64,000 nt of DNA from Icerya purchasi (GCA_039619475.1 CM077115.1:25185083-25249082), one strand, 5' to 3'; positions 37,893-48,653 are shown, numbered from the stretch's first letter. A program made the numbers and translations. The notes: generated by a model not told the origin, from the sequence alone.

Positions 37893-39273
37893 TCATAACA
37901 ATAGTTCAATACATGTTTCAAAAATAATAATTAGCTTAGACATAACATCGTTATTTACATTAATTTTAAGTTTATTACTGATTATTTGAATAACTTTTAA
38001 AATCTTGGGCAGATTGAATTCTTTTAAGAATGAAAGCATAGAAAGAAGGGAAGAATTATCTGACGTGGTATTAATTTTAGGGGAGGTATTATGAACACCA
38101 CCAGCCACCTGAGCATAAGTAATGTGATCCTGCTTCTTTAGGTAAATCAGTAGTAAGGTTATGCGTCAGCAAGGGTGAACTATATCTAGTATCAGATAAT
38201 TTTCTGCTCGGACGTAGCTGAAGCAGTCATTTGTAGACTGAGCAATCACTGGAATTAGCGACATGAGACCCCTCGCAGTTGGCGCATTTAGGCATATTTA
38301 ACTTTTTACAAGGTTCATTAGGGTGGTACAGGCCACATGAAACACATCTTGGTGGAAGGTTACAATTTTGAGATACATGTCCAAATTTTTGACAATTATA
38401 ACATTGTACTAAGACACTTTTACGGACATATTTATCCCAGTGAACTACGCAGTGAAATAAGTGTTTAATTTTTAATACATCGGCAATTTTGGTAGCATGA
38501 GGAAAGGTAACTAAGAAGATCGGTAGTAAGGTATGCTGATTAGATAGGTTTTGTTTCTTGGTAAATTGTCTAATAGACTCAAGATTGCAAATTGTTTTTA
38601 ATTCGCTCTCAATCTCAGCTACTGAGAATGAAAGAGGAAGTCCTTTTAGTACCATTTTTAGCTGCTTTCGCTCGCGTGGCAAGTTTGTAAAAAAGGGAAC
38701 TTTGTTATTTTTCAAAAAATTAATTACGTTATCGAAATTACTCGAGGATTTAACCAGAATCAGAGTTTTATTCCTAAAACTCCGAATATTAAACTCTATG
38801 CTAACAGTGCTTTTAAGTGTATAAATTAGCGATTTTACATCGATATTATTATTATCGTGAACAATTGTGATCGGAGGGTATTTACCGACTTTGTTATTAG
38901 AATCTTCGCCGAATAACGTCTGCTTGATGATGTTTTCTTCAACTCGCAGCGGGGCGAAGCGATTACTCGTAGCTATTGTAGATGGTGAAGTTCTCAGTCG
39001 TTTGGTAGAGCTTCCGCCTTTGCGTCGTTCCGCTACCGTCCAGCTAGATGACTGATGAGCTTCTGTAGTGGAATGGTTAGTGTTGGTGTTAGCGGCAGGA
39101 ACGAAATCGGAATCTAATTCCTCCGTAGCGCTAGAGCAGCTAGACAGAGATAAATCCTCCGTAATATTTGTTTGCTCATGTCGATGAGCAGCAGCCGACG
39201 AATCCTGATTATCGATAATTAGAGGTGGAGGTGGTGTGCGGCAGAACATGCTGTTCCCCTTGTGCACACACAC
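37893..39273 (-). pseudogene. Jockey-1 ORF1 (gag-like, three CCHC knuckles), broken near its end
   Basis: The long frame 39273-38227 gives 348 residues. It has a Ser/Thr-rich, polar N-terminal third. A middle region (about 170-280) resembles the RNA-binding part of Jockey ORF1. Three Cys/His knuckles follow at about 291-304 (CYNCQKFGHVSQNC), 310-322 (CVSCGLYHPNEPC) and 330-344 (CANCEGSHVANSSDC). A TGA stop follows SVYK. The continuation reads on for about 40 codons in the same frame. After a frameshift near 38130 the tail DHITYAQVAGG and a helical C-terminus run to the stop at 37893. The stop plus shift probably inactivate it. The protein would package element RNA. Confidence 0.8.
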
Positions 39274-39435
39274 CGTGCAGAAACCGTAGCCTTATATCGG
39301 CCGTCCGATACGAATAGCCGATTTAGAAATTCGATAGAAACAAAGACACGATAAAGAATCAGCGCAATTAAGTAATAATTACCTCTGAAACGAAATGAAC
39401 GCGTACAGCACGATATTCATTAAATCAGATCACTA

Positions 39436-39446
39436 TAATGGATCAG
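39436..39446 (+). repeat. Target-site duplication, right copy (TAATGGATCAG)
   Basis: Identical to 34870-34880. It directly follows the 5' end of Jockey-1, showing that the insertion is complete at its 5' end. Confidence 0.9.
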
Positions 39447-40775
39447 AGAAGGAAAGCGAAACTAGGAGGAAAATTAAATGAACATGGAAAGTACAGAAAT
39501 CGAATAAATAGAAAAGCGATTAAAGCTAAAGAAGAGTGGATACAAGATAAATGTAAGAATATTGACAAAAACATAAAAAAATGGAAATGCGGAAAAAGCA
39601 TACAGGAAAATAAAGGAGCAATTCAACCCAAGATTCAAAAAACTACGTAATATCAAAAACAGTAATGGATACACCATTATGGAGAAAAAGATGAAATACA
39701 AAACCGATGGAAAGAATATATTGAACAACTCTATGATGTAAAGGCAATAGACCGTGTGCGGTTGGTAGATGACGAGACAGTTGTAGAAGATGAGAAAGGA
39801 CCAAGCATCTTGAAACACGAATTTGAATCTGCGGTAGACAAATTCCGAAAATCCCCAGGAATGGGGATACCCAGTAAATTCATTAAAATACTAGGAGATA
39901 AAGCAAAAAATGCATTATAAATAACATTTACGAATCTGGAAAAATTCCTAATGATTTCGAAAAATATCTGTTAATTGCTATATCCGGAAAAAGAAAAAAA
40001 AAGCTTAATTATGTGAACAACATCGCACTCTCAGCTTATTATCTCACACTCAGAAAATTTTAACTAAAACAATATACGAGCAAATCCAAAAGAAAATAGA
40101 AGAAAACCTACCAGAAGATCAATTCGGTTTTCAGAAAGAAGAAAGTAAAACAAGGGAAACTATGTTGTCTCTTACATTACTGATGGAAAAAGCGCTGGAA
40201 TTGAATAAAACAATGTATATTTGACATAGGAAAAACTTTCAATAATGTTAACTGCGACATTATGTTTAGATGTTTAAGAGAAGTGATTATCCAGACAGGC
40301 CGAAGGATATTATTCGATTTCTATGAAAATAAGAAAACTATCATAAACGAAAAAATCAGTGCGAAAGTAAGGAAGAAGTACGGCAAGAAGGATGTTTTGC
40401 CTATCACCATTGCGCTAACGTTTATGTTGAAAAGGCGTTAAAAAATTTCTCAGACATCGAGCATGGTGGAATAAAAATAAATGGCGTGAGATATAGAAAC
40501 AGTTAGATACGCAGATGATGTAGCACTGACGGCAGAAAACGAATTTTCAGAAATAAATTAACGATTTAAACAGGCTGTATCGAAAACGTCAAATGGAAAT
40601 TAACGAAAACAAAACCAAAGTGGCAAGGTGTAGTAAAAATTGGGGGGGGGGCAGTTAAAGATATCCCTTTAAATGGACAAACGCTAGAACAAGTAAATGA
40701 ATTCGTGTATCTCGGTAACTTAATAACAAACGATGGTAGAGAATCGAACGGAAAATAAGGAAAAGAATAGCCCAT
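39436..40775 (+). pseudogene. RTE-1 linker and reverse transcriptase remnant
   Basis: It resumes exactly after Jockey-1 with MDQRRKAKLGG and a basic linker (39438-39650). The RT follows in shifting frames. First come FESAVDKFRKSPGM (about 39823-39866) and QFGFQKEESKTRETM (near 40121-40166). The active site RYADDVALTAEN lies near 40504-40540, and the block VYLGNLITNDGRESNGK at about 40705-40758. Multiple stops. YADD is intact although the protein is not. The remnant ends at the palindrome at 40775. Confidence 0.75.
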
Positions 40776-40861
40776 TGATTAAAAGAAGGCAACCGTTTTT
40801 GCTGAAGACATTGTTATGTTAACAATGTCTTCAGCAAAAACGGTTGCCTTCTTTTAATCAA
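40775..40861. repeat. Perfect palindrome, 42-bp arms, 3-nt loop
   Basis: 40775-40816 and 40820-40861 are exact reverse complements, separated only by TGT. The left arm is RTE-1 sequence (it begins TTGATTAAAAGAAGGC). The right arm copies it back, so the structure looks like a fold-back or template-switch duplication and not a terminator. It lies 15 bp left of the mariner. Such a long perfect stem would extrude readily. Confidence 0.95.
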
Positions 40862-40876
40862 AAAATATATTATATA

Positions 40877-41789
40877 GGAGGGGTGTTTTTATATAAAGAC
40901 TGTCCTCACTACCGCTCCTATCGGCTGAGAAGTGGTCCTACGAGTGTGAACACCATTCGATTCCGCGTTTCAGTTTACATTATAATACTAGGTTTCAAGT
41001 TCTTATCTCAATTAGTTTAGTTGATACGAAGTGTAACATATGATATGAAATTTACCTCTAAGTTTTTAACTGCGGCAGTGGAAACGTCGTCCTTTCAAAT
41101 GTTTTTTCGCATTGGGGTATAGGAAGAAGTCGTTCAGTGCCAAATCCGGACTGTATGGCAGATGCGGTACCGTTTCGATGTTTTCTTTTTTGGCTAAGAA
41201 AGCGAGTGCCGCACCTGCGACATGAGCGTTGTCTCGATGCAGTTTCCAGTTGTTCTTGAGGTCCCCAGACGCGCTTCTTTGAGATGTGATCTTTCAACAG
41301 TTGTTTCAAAACGGAGATGTAGTAGGAGGTCGCAGTGACCGTCTGGTGTAGTGGGACTGTATGTAGGTAGACCGTACCGCGATAATCAAAGAAAGTAATG
41401 ACCATCAGGAGCGCCGTCCTTCAGTTCACAGCTCTCTCTGCCGGTCCTGAAGGCTTCATGCCAGTGGAAACACGACCGACTTGTTATCAAACACATCTTT
41501 CAACATTTGAAAAGCTTCAGCCGGCGTTTTATTCAACCGAACAGAAAATTTAATTGCATAACGTTGCTCGCGATAATCAGACACAGTAAAAGTTTAGAGG
41601 CGAATTTCATGCATATATTACTACACTTCGTATCGTCCAAACTAAACTAATTGAGATAAGAACTTGAAACCTGCTATTCTAATGTAAACTGGAACATGGA
41701 ATCGAAGGGTGTAGGTTTCACACCTGTAGGGCAACACTTTTCGGCGGACGATAGGAGCGCTAGTGACCGTCTTTATTGAACATCCCCCG
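40877..41789 (-). mobile_element. Mariner-like transposon with about 190-bp inverted repeats, internally deleted
   Basis: TA target duplications lie at 40875-40876 and 41790-41791. The ends are long imperfect inverted repeats, 40877 to about 41072 and about 41595 to 41789. They share GTTCAATAAAGAC / GTTTTTATATAAAGAC, GCTCCTATCG, TTTCAAGTTCTTATCTCAA and GATACGAAGTGTA. Between them is a short mariner transposase remnant on the minus strand. At 913 bp it is shorter than a typical mariner of about 1.3 kb, because the middle of the transposase is gone. Inverted repeats of this length are unusual for mariners, which usually have about 20-40 bp. Confidence 0.85.
41055..41605 (-). pseudogene. Mariner transposase remnant, N- and C-terminal parts only
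   Basis: On the minus strand, about 41605-41440 reads YREQRYAIKFSVRLNKTPAEAF. This is the first helix-turn-helix region of mariner transposases, followed by QMLKDVF and a degraded WH-AF-GRE segment. The next recognisable block is MVITFFDYRGTVYLHTVP (41405 onward), from the catalytic domain. After a frameshift comes NWKLHRDNAHVAGAALAFL with the second Asp, then VPHLPYSPDLALNDFFLY with the third Asp in the SPDL motif, and LKGRRF near the end. The region holding the second HTH, the linker and the first Asp is missing. Not functional. Confidence 0.8.
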
Positions 41790-42110
41790 TATATCAACAG
41801 ACACCCTGGAAAGCAATTTATAGAGTTTATGCGAAATTTGGACGCTGTCGAAAAAGGACAAATGCAAATTGGAGTCGTTTGAAATTTAGTGTTGGCGACG
41901 AATGCTGAAAACAAGATGGACCGATAAAATATCGAACAAGGAAGTATTCACCAGAGTCCAAGAAAAATGAGATTAATGAAGAACAGTGGAAAGAAGAAAA
42001 ACACCGTAATAGGACACATTATACACGACACTGAACATAGAAAAGATTAGATCTTACACGAAGACATGTTTCAACCTATGAGTTGAGGAGAAGACGGCGA
42101 TGATGATTTG
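41790..42110 (+). pseudogene. RTE-1 C-terminal remnant
   Basis: After the mariner the RTE-1 frame resumes with IWTLSKKDKCKLESFEI, then CWRRMLKTRWTDKISNKEVF (from about 41852). This is the conserved W-RRMLK-RWTDKI--EEV block of RTE-like C-termini. GHIIHDTEH follows near 42013. Stops and frameshifts are present. It ends in GAAGACGGCGATGATGATTTG near 42090-42110. Confidence 0.75.
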
Positions 42111-43100
42111 TTCTTGACAAGACCATAATCCAGTTACTATTGAAGTCCTAATTGAGTAAGTTATTCAAAGCTAAATTTCCGACAAAATACACGTTTGAAA
42201 GGAACGTTCATTTTTTTAGCCGATAACAGGAGCTGCGCATTTATCAAATTCACAACATGTAGGATATGAGAAAATATTACCTACACAGAAAGCTTTTTTA
42301 TATTTATGATATAATGAGGGCACATTTGAGTCGGAAAGCGTACGAATTTCAAAACAAAAACGCCGCTTAGTCCCATCAGAGACTTTCAGTGCTGTTATTA
42401 TATATTTGACTTACTTGTTCGGCATTCCGGTTCGGGAAAAACTCGAAATTTTCAGATGACCGCGTTTATAATACCGTTAAATAGTCGCCATTCCGGTACA
42501 GACAGCTTCTTTCCGTACTATTAGGAGTTTGTGCGTCGAGTTTGGCGGTTTAAGCGGTGGTCGTGCGGACTTGAGTTTTTACCGTACCGGTTTTCATCTC
42601 GAACGCAGTTTGATCTTGTAATGTTAATCCCCTGTTGTTGATCTTAATGTTGATCTTAATGTTGATCTTAATGTTGATTTTAGAGGTCCGTGACCTCCGG
42701 AACGGTAGGCCATGTCTTGTACAATCAGCGATTCTCGCTTGATATTACGTAAACGAATTTCAGGCGTCAATTATTTAATTTACGAATGTGTGCGCCCCGG
42801 GTGTTTTTTTTTCTTCTGCTTCTGCTACGATTACCGTTGAGTGTCATAATTTAAACTGATTAGAGTGCAGTTCGTTATCGTTTCTGACCCGTTAGTTTTC
42901 ATTCTTGTCTGCGTCCCCGCTCGCACAGCATTTATCTGTGGTTTTGAACATTTTTTCCGCTTAATTTACGGCCTTGATTTCAATATTTCCTTTTTTCGCA
43001 CCGGCATTCACACCTATCATTATTGCTGTTACAGATGAAGAAGTTCTCCGATGCCAATTCACGACGCTATACGTCTATCAAAATGATACGTATCCTCCGT
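42111..43100. other. Unassigned DNA with a 12-bp tandem repeat
   Basis: No gene recognised. Four units of GTTGATCTTAAT lie at 42637-42684, the last one altered. The rest is AT-rich with a few CpG-rich patches. Confidence 0.5.
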
Positions 43101-43451
43101 GTTACAAATAGGACCACTAAAAGTCCTACACGTCATTACTGGCGTCATAACTGTTAAAACTCGAAATATTTCACATTGGTGCTATCATCTTCAAATTTAA
43201 TTTTTCAAATACTATAATTCGATTTCTCTCGAAAAGTCGATTTTATTTTAACGCAATATTTATTTTTCGTACGTACCATTATTGTCATCTTAAATTGCTT
43301 TCGTGTTAGAGAATTAAAACGAAAAAAACTTACGCGCAAACATTTTATCAAAAACACAACAACAAAACTAAAAGAAATAATGTAAATAGGATGACGATCA
43401 TCAGTCGAGTGTTTTTGGTGACGCGCGACTTTTAGTGGTTCTATTTGTAAC
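43101..43451. mobile_element. 351-bp MITE with 25-bp inverted repeats
   Basis: The left end 43101-43125 and the reverse complement of 43427-43451 are identical at 24 of 25 positions (GTTACAAATAG-R-ACCACTAAAAGTC). Similarity continues weakly inward (CGTCA). The interior is AT-rich and non-coding. A TA dinucleotide inside the repeat (43109-43110 and 43442-43443) could mark the true element edge. Superfamily not determined. Confidence 0.65.
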
Positions 43452-46400
43452 AGGAAAGATCGGCGTTATTGTAACTCATTCGAAAGATGTGAAACTTCTA
43501 CGGTCAAATTGTATCCATCACTCCTGTTGGTTTAGCTTTTTCTTGCCGATCAATCTTTCACCATCGTACCAATTCTCGAATTCCATTTTTTTTATTTATT
43601 CCGAAATTTTTTGCAGATCGCTCGTTAGATCAACTCCCTCATTTTGCTCTCTACATCCTAGGAATTTTCCTTCCGATCCTAATCTCATATTCCGTTATCT
43701 CGACGAAGTAGAGATGCGCAAATCAACTCCGCTAGAGGAGTTTAGGGTACATCTATGTGCCCGTTCCGACTGCGGATATACATATATCCGCTTCTCCATT
43801 CCAACTTCGATCCAGTTATCTCATAATACCTAGTGTATAATCGCACTCTTCGCTGCGTATTCAACTCCAACCCCGATCGAATAATCTACCATAAAATAGC
43901 TAGTTCGCATCGCGTCAAATAACACCGAGCATTAAATTCGTGTATCACATTACTCATTTTGAGTTGAACATTTTAAATCACACCGTCGCTATTGCAGTCT
44001 GTGAACACGACGTAATTCTGTGAAACAGTAATGATAAGACAAATTTTGACAGTTGCGCGCGCAGCTGTCGCCTTTCGGAGTGGTAATATAATCAAATCAC
44101 TCCGCTAAATGTGAATTCAACTATGTCCGGAATGATAATATTCGTTTGTTGTGTGCGCTTTTTCGGAGTTGAGATATGTCATCGGATATATATGTATTTC
44201 CGACTGTGTCCGACCGCGGATAAGTTTCCGAATATATAACTGTGTCCGAAGTTACCCATGCCTACCGCGAAGCTCCGGTTGTATATCTCCCTCTCGCTTA
44301 GGATATTATAATAACTCCTTCGCACTTGACTTTGCCGAATCCGGAACACAATAAAGAAGACATTGTGTACACTCCCCGGTAGGGTAACCAAATTAAGTGT
44401 GTAAAACCGGTTGTTTTTTTTGTGACATTCAAAGAAAAGATACAGAACAAATTAGCGATAAAAGAAGTTGAAAATATGAGGAATACCACACAAGACTTTC
44501 GAATAATATTTCATTCATGTGCAGCATCGAGATATGTTATTGTTACTTTTATGCTTTTTCTTGCGTGTGTGTGTGTGTTTTTTTTTTTTCTTACGGGAAA
44601 GGACACAAAAAGCGCTACTACTAAATGCCGATATGGGTTTGACGGAGAACAAATCGAATACTGCTGCATCCGCGGCCGTGGACCGAGGCGAGCAAAACAG
44701 AACCGGAGAAAGTGGCCTGGAAATCAAAAAAGAAGATGAGAAAATAGATTTTACCGGAAAAGAAATCTTTTCATTCTGCCCGATAACGCTACAGGAGAGA
44801 GGTGCAATGAAATGTTTCCCGCGTCAAAAAGAAGAAAAAAAACGTAAACCCTGCAAGAGAGCTGCCAGGAAAATAGAATAAGTAACGCGGAACGCGATCG
44901 TGCAAAAGTTAAAAGTTAAAAATAACGCTGTAACGGAAAAGGAAAAAGAAAGAAAAAAAAACACCAGCGTTGTGGATGCGCCTTGGAACGGTGTGGCTCG
45001 ACGGAAGGGGCGGTTTCGTTGTTTTTGCACGAACTAGCCGGCGGCACGGAGATTCGGTTCGACAGCAGGAGCGAATGAAATGCAAATTAACCGTAGCGAA
45101 GCCGAGTCCATTGGGGGAATTTAGAAAAGAAAGCGAAGGCAGAGGCAGAAGCAGAAGCAGAAGCAGAAGTAGAAGAAGAAAAAGAAGAGAGGTTAGTTTT
45201 CATGTCGGTTGGCACAAATAAAACCAAATGAAACGAAATAAAACGAAATGGAATAAAGTGTAACGCGCAAGGCAGGCGGCAACGGAACGAAGAGGGAAGA
45301 TGTGGCGCGCAGAAAAGTTTCTGAGTTTTGCGTTTGTTTCCCCAACTTGAGCAAGTGGCAAGGCGCGGCCGGTTACAATTGGACCGGGAAAAGCGGCGAC
45401 TTTTTTGACTTTTGCCGGGAACGCAAAGGAAAGTACGGCGGCTGACTGCCGAAAGCTGCTCTGCAGCTCGCTCGTCTGCTCATCTGAATAATTCGATAAA
45501 TTGCCGCTGTGTTGTTGCCGGCAAAATGGCGTCTACGTCTCCGTCGGGCGCTTTATGTCTCTTGCCGGCTTCTCTCTGTCTTGCCGCTCCGCGGAATGTC
45601 CTCTTCGCAGTCGAACGTTTATCATCATCCTCTCTGTATTTACGTACGTGCGTATAAATAAATATTTATCGGCGACACACACAGCGTTCGACGGCAACGG
45701 CACAATTTGCGATACATCGTCGAGCTTTCCAGTCGAGAGCGGGACGACCCGTTTAAACGTCAACTCTAATGACTCAGAACAAGCCGCTAACTGTCGCCGA
45801 TAATAATAATAATGCCGCCGCAGCGCCCATGCTCCTTCGTCCGAAACAACAACCGAGCTTTTTGTTTAACCTCGTGCTGCTTTTGCAAATTAGCTTCACC
45901 GCGTTCGGCTCCTTTTTTTTTTTTTCTTTCTCCGTTCGCCGATCCCGAGGAAAACCCGCTCCGCACTCGAATTGCCATTCTAAATGAGCGCTCCTCGGTC
46001 GGTCCCGGTGCTGTTTGAATGTTTGAATATGTTTGAATGTTTGAATGTTTTTGAAGTTCTCGTCTGATTAGATTCAATTCGCTCGCCGTATGACGATTCT
46101 GTTTAGTTTTCTCGCTCACAATGCGCCACGATTAGCTGAAAAGTTCTTTTCTCCCTTTGAGTTCTTTTTCGCGCAGCTGGACATTGCGGAGAGTAGCACG
46201 GAGCGTGTGCTGAATGTGAGTTGACCGGGGAGTTTCTGACTTCCCAATAATATAATGGCGACACAGCTAATATTCTCTACTAGCCGACATGTTATCCAAG
46301 TCCAGAAAAAAAAAAAAAAACAAACAAAAAGAGAAAAAAAAAAAAGAAATCTCTTCTCTATAAGCACTCGGTAACTTTTCATTCCTAATCTGTTGCCGGC

Positions 46401-46780
46401 GCTCACTTCCAGTATCGGGACCACCGAGTACCAGAGGAATTTCGGCCGTCATTTTCCTTTATTTTTTCCCAAATGATTACTTACTTCCGTCACTTTGTTA
46501 ACCGCGATTAATGAACACATCCTCCCGATTCTCCGCTTCACGCTATTTTTTCGGCGCAACTTAGTCTTTGTTAAATATTAAAAACTGCATAAAAAAAAAC
46601 TTGCGCTGAATTTGTAGAAACATCGCCGGAACCTTTCAAAAATTATATTTCGCAAATAATTTTTAGGTGTATGTATGTGTGTGTCTGTAATGGACAATAA
46701 CCCAAGCACTGCGGTAAAGAGGGGAAGAAGACTCGGATTTTTACACGATCAGAGATGACAAAAATTAAATTAAGGGAATA
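43452..46780. other. Unassigned DNA, GC-richer, with simple repeats
   Basis: No protein family recognised. About 43705-44345 holds recurring GGAGT / CGGATAT / TCCGACTG motifs in both orientations, which may be subterminal repeats of an old DNA transposon. About 44600-46460 is GC/CpG-richer. Simple repeats: (GT)n near 44563-44578, (AGAAGC)n at about 45134-45183 and a TGTTTGAA tandem at 46014-46054. Ser-Arg-like or Lys-rich frames here come from these repeats. Confidence 0.45.
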
Positions 46781-48057
46781 ACACAAGGAGAAGGAAGGGA
46801 GAGAATGAACGAAACATTGTGTATGACGTTTGATAAGAGGTGTAAATAAAAGTTTGTGCATAATAAATATCTTTTTAAAAACACTGTTGTTACTGAAAAT
46901 TATTTATTATGAGTAATCACTGTGAAAGCTTTAAATATTTAAAAGTTTGTGCGGTTAAAAGTGATACGAACAATCAAACGCTATGTGTGATCGAGACTAC
47001 AAATAAAAATAAGGAGAACGAGGGAAAAACGGAAAAGCAATGAAGTGAGTAAACCGTGCCCGGAATGTAGGCGGCGCCGTTGCAGAGAGATTAGGCATGC
47101 GAGGAAAGTCAAAAAACCGCAGGAATATGTAGGCAGCACCGTTGCAGAGAGATTAGAGCGACGCATGGGAGGAAAGTCAAAAAATCGCAGGAATATGTAG
47201 GTAGCGCCGTTGCAGAGAGATTAGAGCGACGCATGGGAGGAAAGTCCAAAAATCGTAAGAAGCGCGAAAGGGAAGGTACGAGAAAAAGGAATTCGTGTTA
47301 AAGAATGAGGAGGTGTAAGGGTTAAACCAAAGCTTGGAATGTAGACGGAAGAGTATAATATTGGAGGATGAGAAAACCGGAAGAAACTTACCGGAAGAGG
47401 AAGATAACCGAGCGAATGAGTCAACCAACTCAATTCCGTCGATTCCGGCATGACCGGGAATCCGAAAGAGATCAGTTTGGAATTAAGATAAGAAGAATAA
47501 TTTTCGGGCATACAAAAACGGCGGAATGACTATACTTGCGTGTGCGGTACAAAAAAAGCTTTATGCCAATACCATGATGGCTGTGAAAACAATTAACGAT
47601 CTCTTGTATGTGACATATTCGGCCGAAAAAGAAATGATCAAAATATTTTCATAAAACATGGAGCCAGTAGATAAGTCAACGATGAAAACGATACAAAATA
47701 TAATGGAATTAAGATATAACAATAACGTACGGCTAATTCGGATTCTAAAAGTCTGCTGACCAAGGCCAGAAATAAAGTATGTAAATAGTAACTGGTGTAG
47801 TGAGTTTTGTTCAGAATAAATCCGAGCGCGATAATACATACATATATTTACACATCTTTAGAATAGCACAAGGAGAAGGTAAGAATGAACGAAGCATTGT
47901 ACGGAGTGGCGTTTGATGAGGGCTGTAAAAAGAAGTTTGTTCAGTTAAAAGTGATACGAACAATCAAACACTATGTGTGACCGAGACCACAAATAAAAAT
48001 AAAAAGAACAAAAAAAAAGAAAAGGAAAAAGCGATGAAGGGAGTAAACTGTGCCCAG
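46781..48057. repeat. Local direct duplication, about 200 bp, roughly 1 kb apart
   Basis: 46781-47064 and 47866-48057 share ACAAGGAGAAGG, GAATGAACGAA-CATTGT and TTAAAAGTGATACGAACAAT, then CTATGTGTGA, and end with GTGCCC. Copy 1 carries an extra 81 bp (46860-46940) flanked by the direct repeat AAAAGTTTGTGC (46848-46859 and 46941-46952). No coding function is seen. The block is purine-rich on the + strand. Family unknown. Confidence 0.75.
47062..47257. repeat. 68-bp tandem repeat, three copies
   Basis: Copies start at 47062 (a shorter, about 60-bp version), 47122 and 47190. The unit holds GGAATATGTAGG, GCCGTTGCAGAGAGATTAG, AGCGACGCATGGGAGG and AAAGTCAAAAAATCGCA. Copies 2 and 3 are nearly identical, so that duplication is recent. 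Seen directly. Confidence 0.9.
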
Positions 48058-48653
48058 AAATATATGATGAATTCTCATTTTTTCCTTGGTAAAAATGTTG
48101 AAATAGAATTAACTCGACATACAAAATACCGCAAAATAAAAACAAATTAAGAAGCCATATTTATTAAAAAATTGAACGCTTCTATAAAAGAAAGCAGATA
48201 TTCAAATTGCGGTAAAAGAAATTACAGGATGATCTACCGTAAACAACTTATGTGAACAATAAAAAGCAATAATGCAAAATGAATTTTAAAAAAAAATTAA
48301 AATAAATAAATAATTAAAAAGGATCATTAAGAAGAGGCGTCTTTGTCTTATAATAAAAAGAATTCAAATAAGTATATTATTTAAAGAAATATTACAAGAA
48401 CACATTAACAGATTTTTCTAAATTATCGATCTGATTTCGCTACACTGCCGCTTTTTATTTGTCGAAGTCGACACATTTTCGCCAGCGGTATATTTCGCCA
48501 AAAGTATTGATAAATTAAGCGGCCAAAAATTGTGCAGTATACAACACGCTGGTGGTCATCCTGTCAAAGTAGAAAAGTACTTGATTAGTTAAATGCTCCA
48601 TCTGATTGACTGCTTATGCTGTTGTTTGTGTGTGCGTGTATGATTCTCAATGC

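Larger units (their letters stand above)
34881..39435 (-). mobile_element. Nearly full-length Jockey-like LINE (Jockey-1) inside RTE-1
   Basis: A 4555-bp element in minus orientation, bounded by an 11-bp TSD. Going 5' to 3' on the minus strand it has a 5' UTR (39435-39274), ORF1 with three zinc knuckles and ORF2 with APE endonuclease and RT. A 3' UTR with an AATAAA near the end (34901-34906, reverse strand) follows. No RNase H domain follows the RT, consistent with the Jockey clade. The 3' end is a short A/T-rich AATCTAAAAT rather than long poly(A). Only a few stops and frameshifts are present, so this is the youngest large element in the window. It is younger than RTE-1. Confidence 0.9.
33600..42110 (+). 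mobile_element. RTE-like LINE (RTE-1), split by two nested transposons
   Basis: One element is spread over three pieces: leader plus endonuclease (33600-34880), linker plus RT (39436-40775) and C-terminus (41790-42110). The gaps are filled by a Jockey-like element (34881-39435) and a mariner (40877-41789). The pieces are in order, in the same orientation and together give the APE-RT layout of one RTE-like ORF. It is full of stops and frameshifts. The 3' end near 42100 has a short GATGATGAT repeat. The leader start is uncertain. Confidence 0.8.

Noticed and set aside
36351..39055. Plus-strand open frames inside Jockey-1
   Set aside because: Antisense shadows of ORF1 and ORF2.
40775..40861. 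The palindrome as a transcription terminator
   Set aside because: Rho-independent terminators are bacterial. The arms are copied RTE coding sequence.
41642..41914. 90-codon minus frame across the mariner right end
   Set aside because: It spans the terminal repeat and RTE sequence on the wrong strand and has no domain.
44970..45221. Arg-Ser-rich open frame resembling an SR protein
   Set aside because: The RSRSRS stretch is a translation of an (AGAAGC)n repeat. There is no RNA-binding domain and no splice context.
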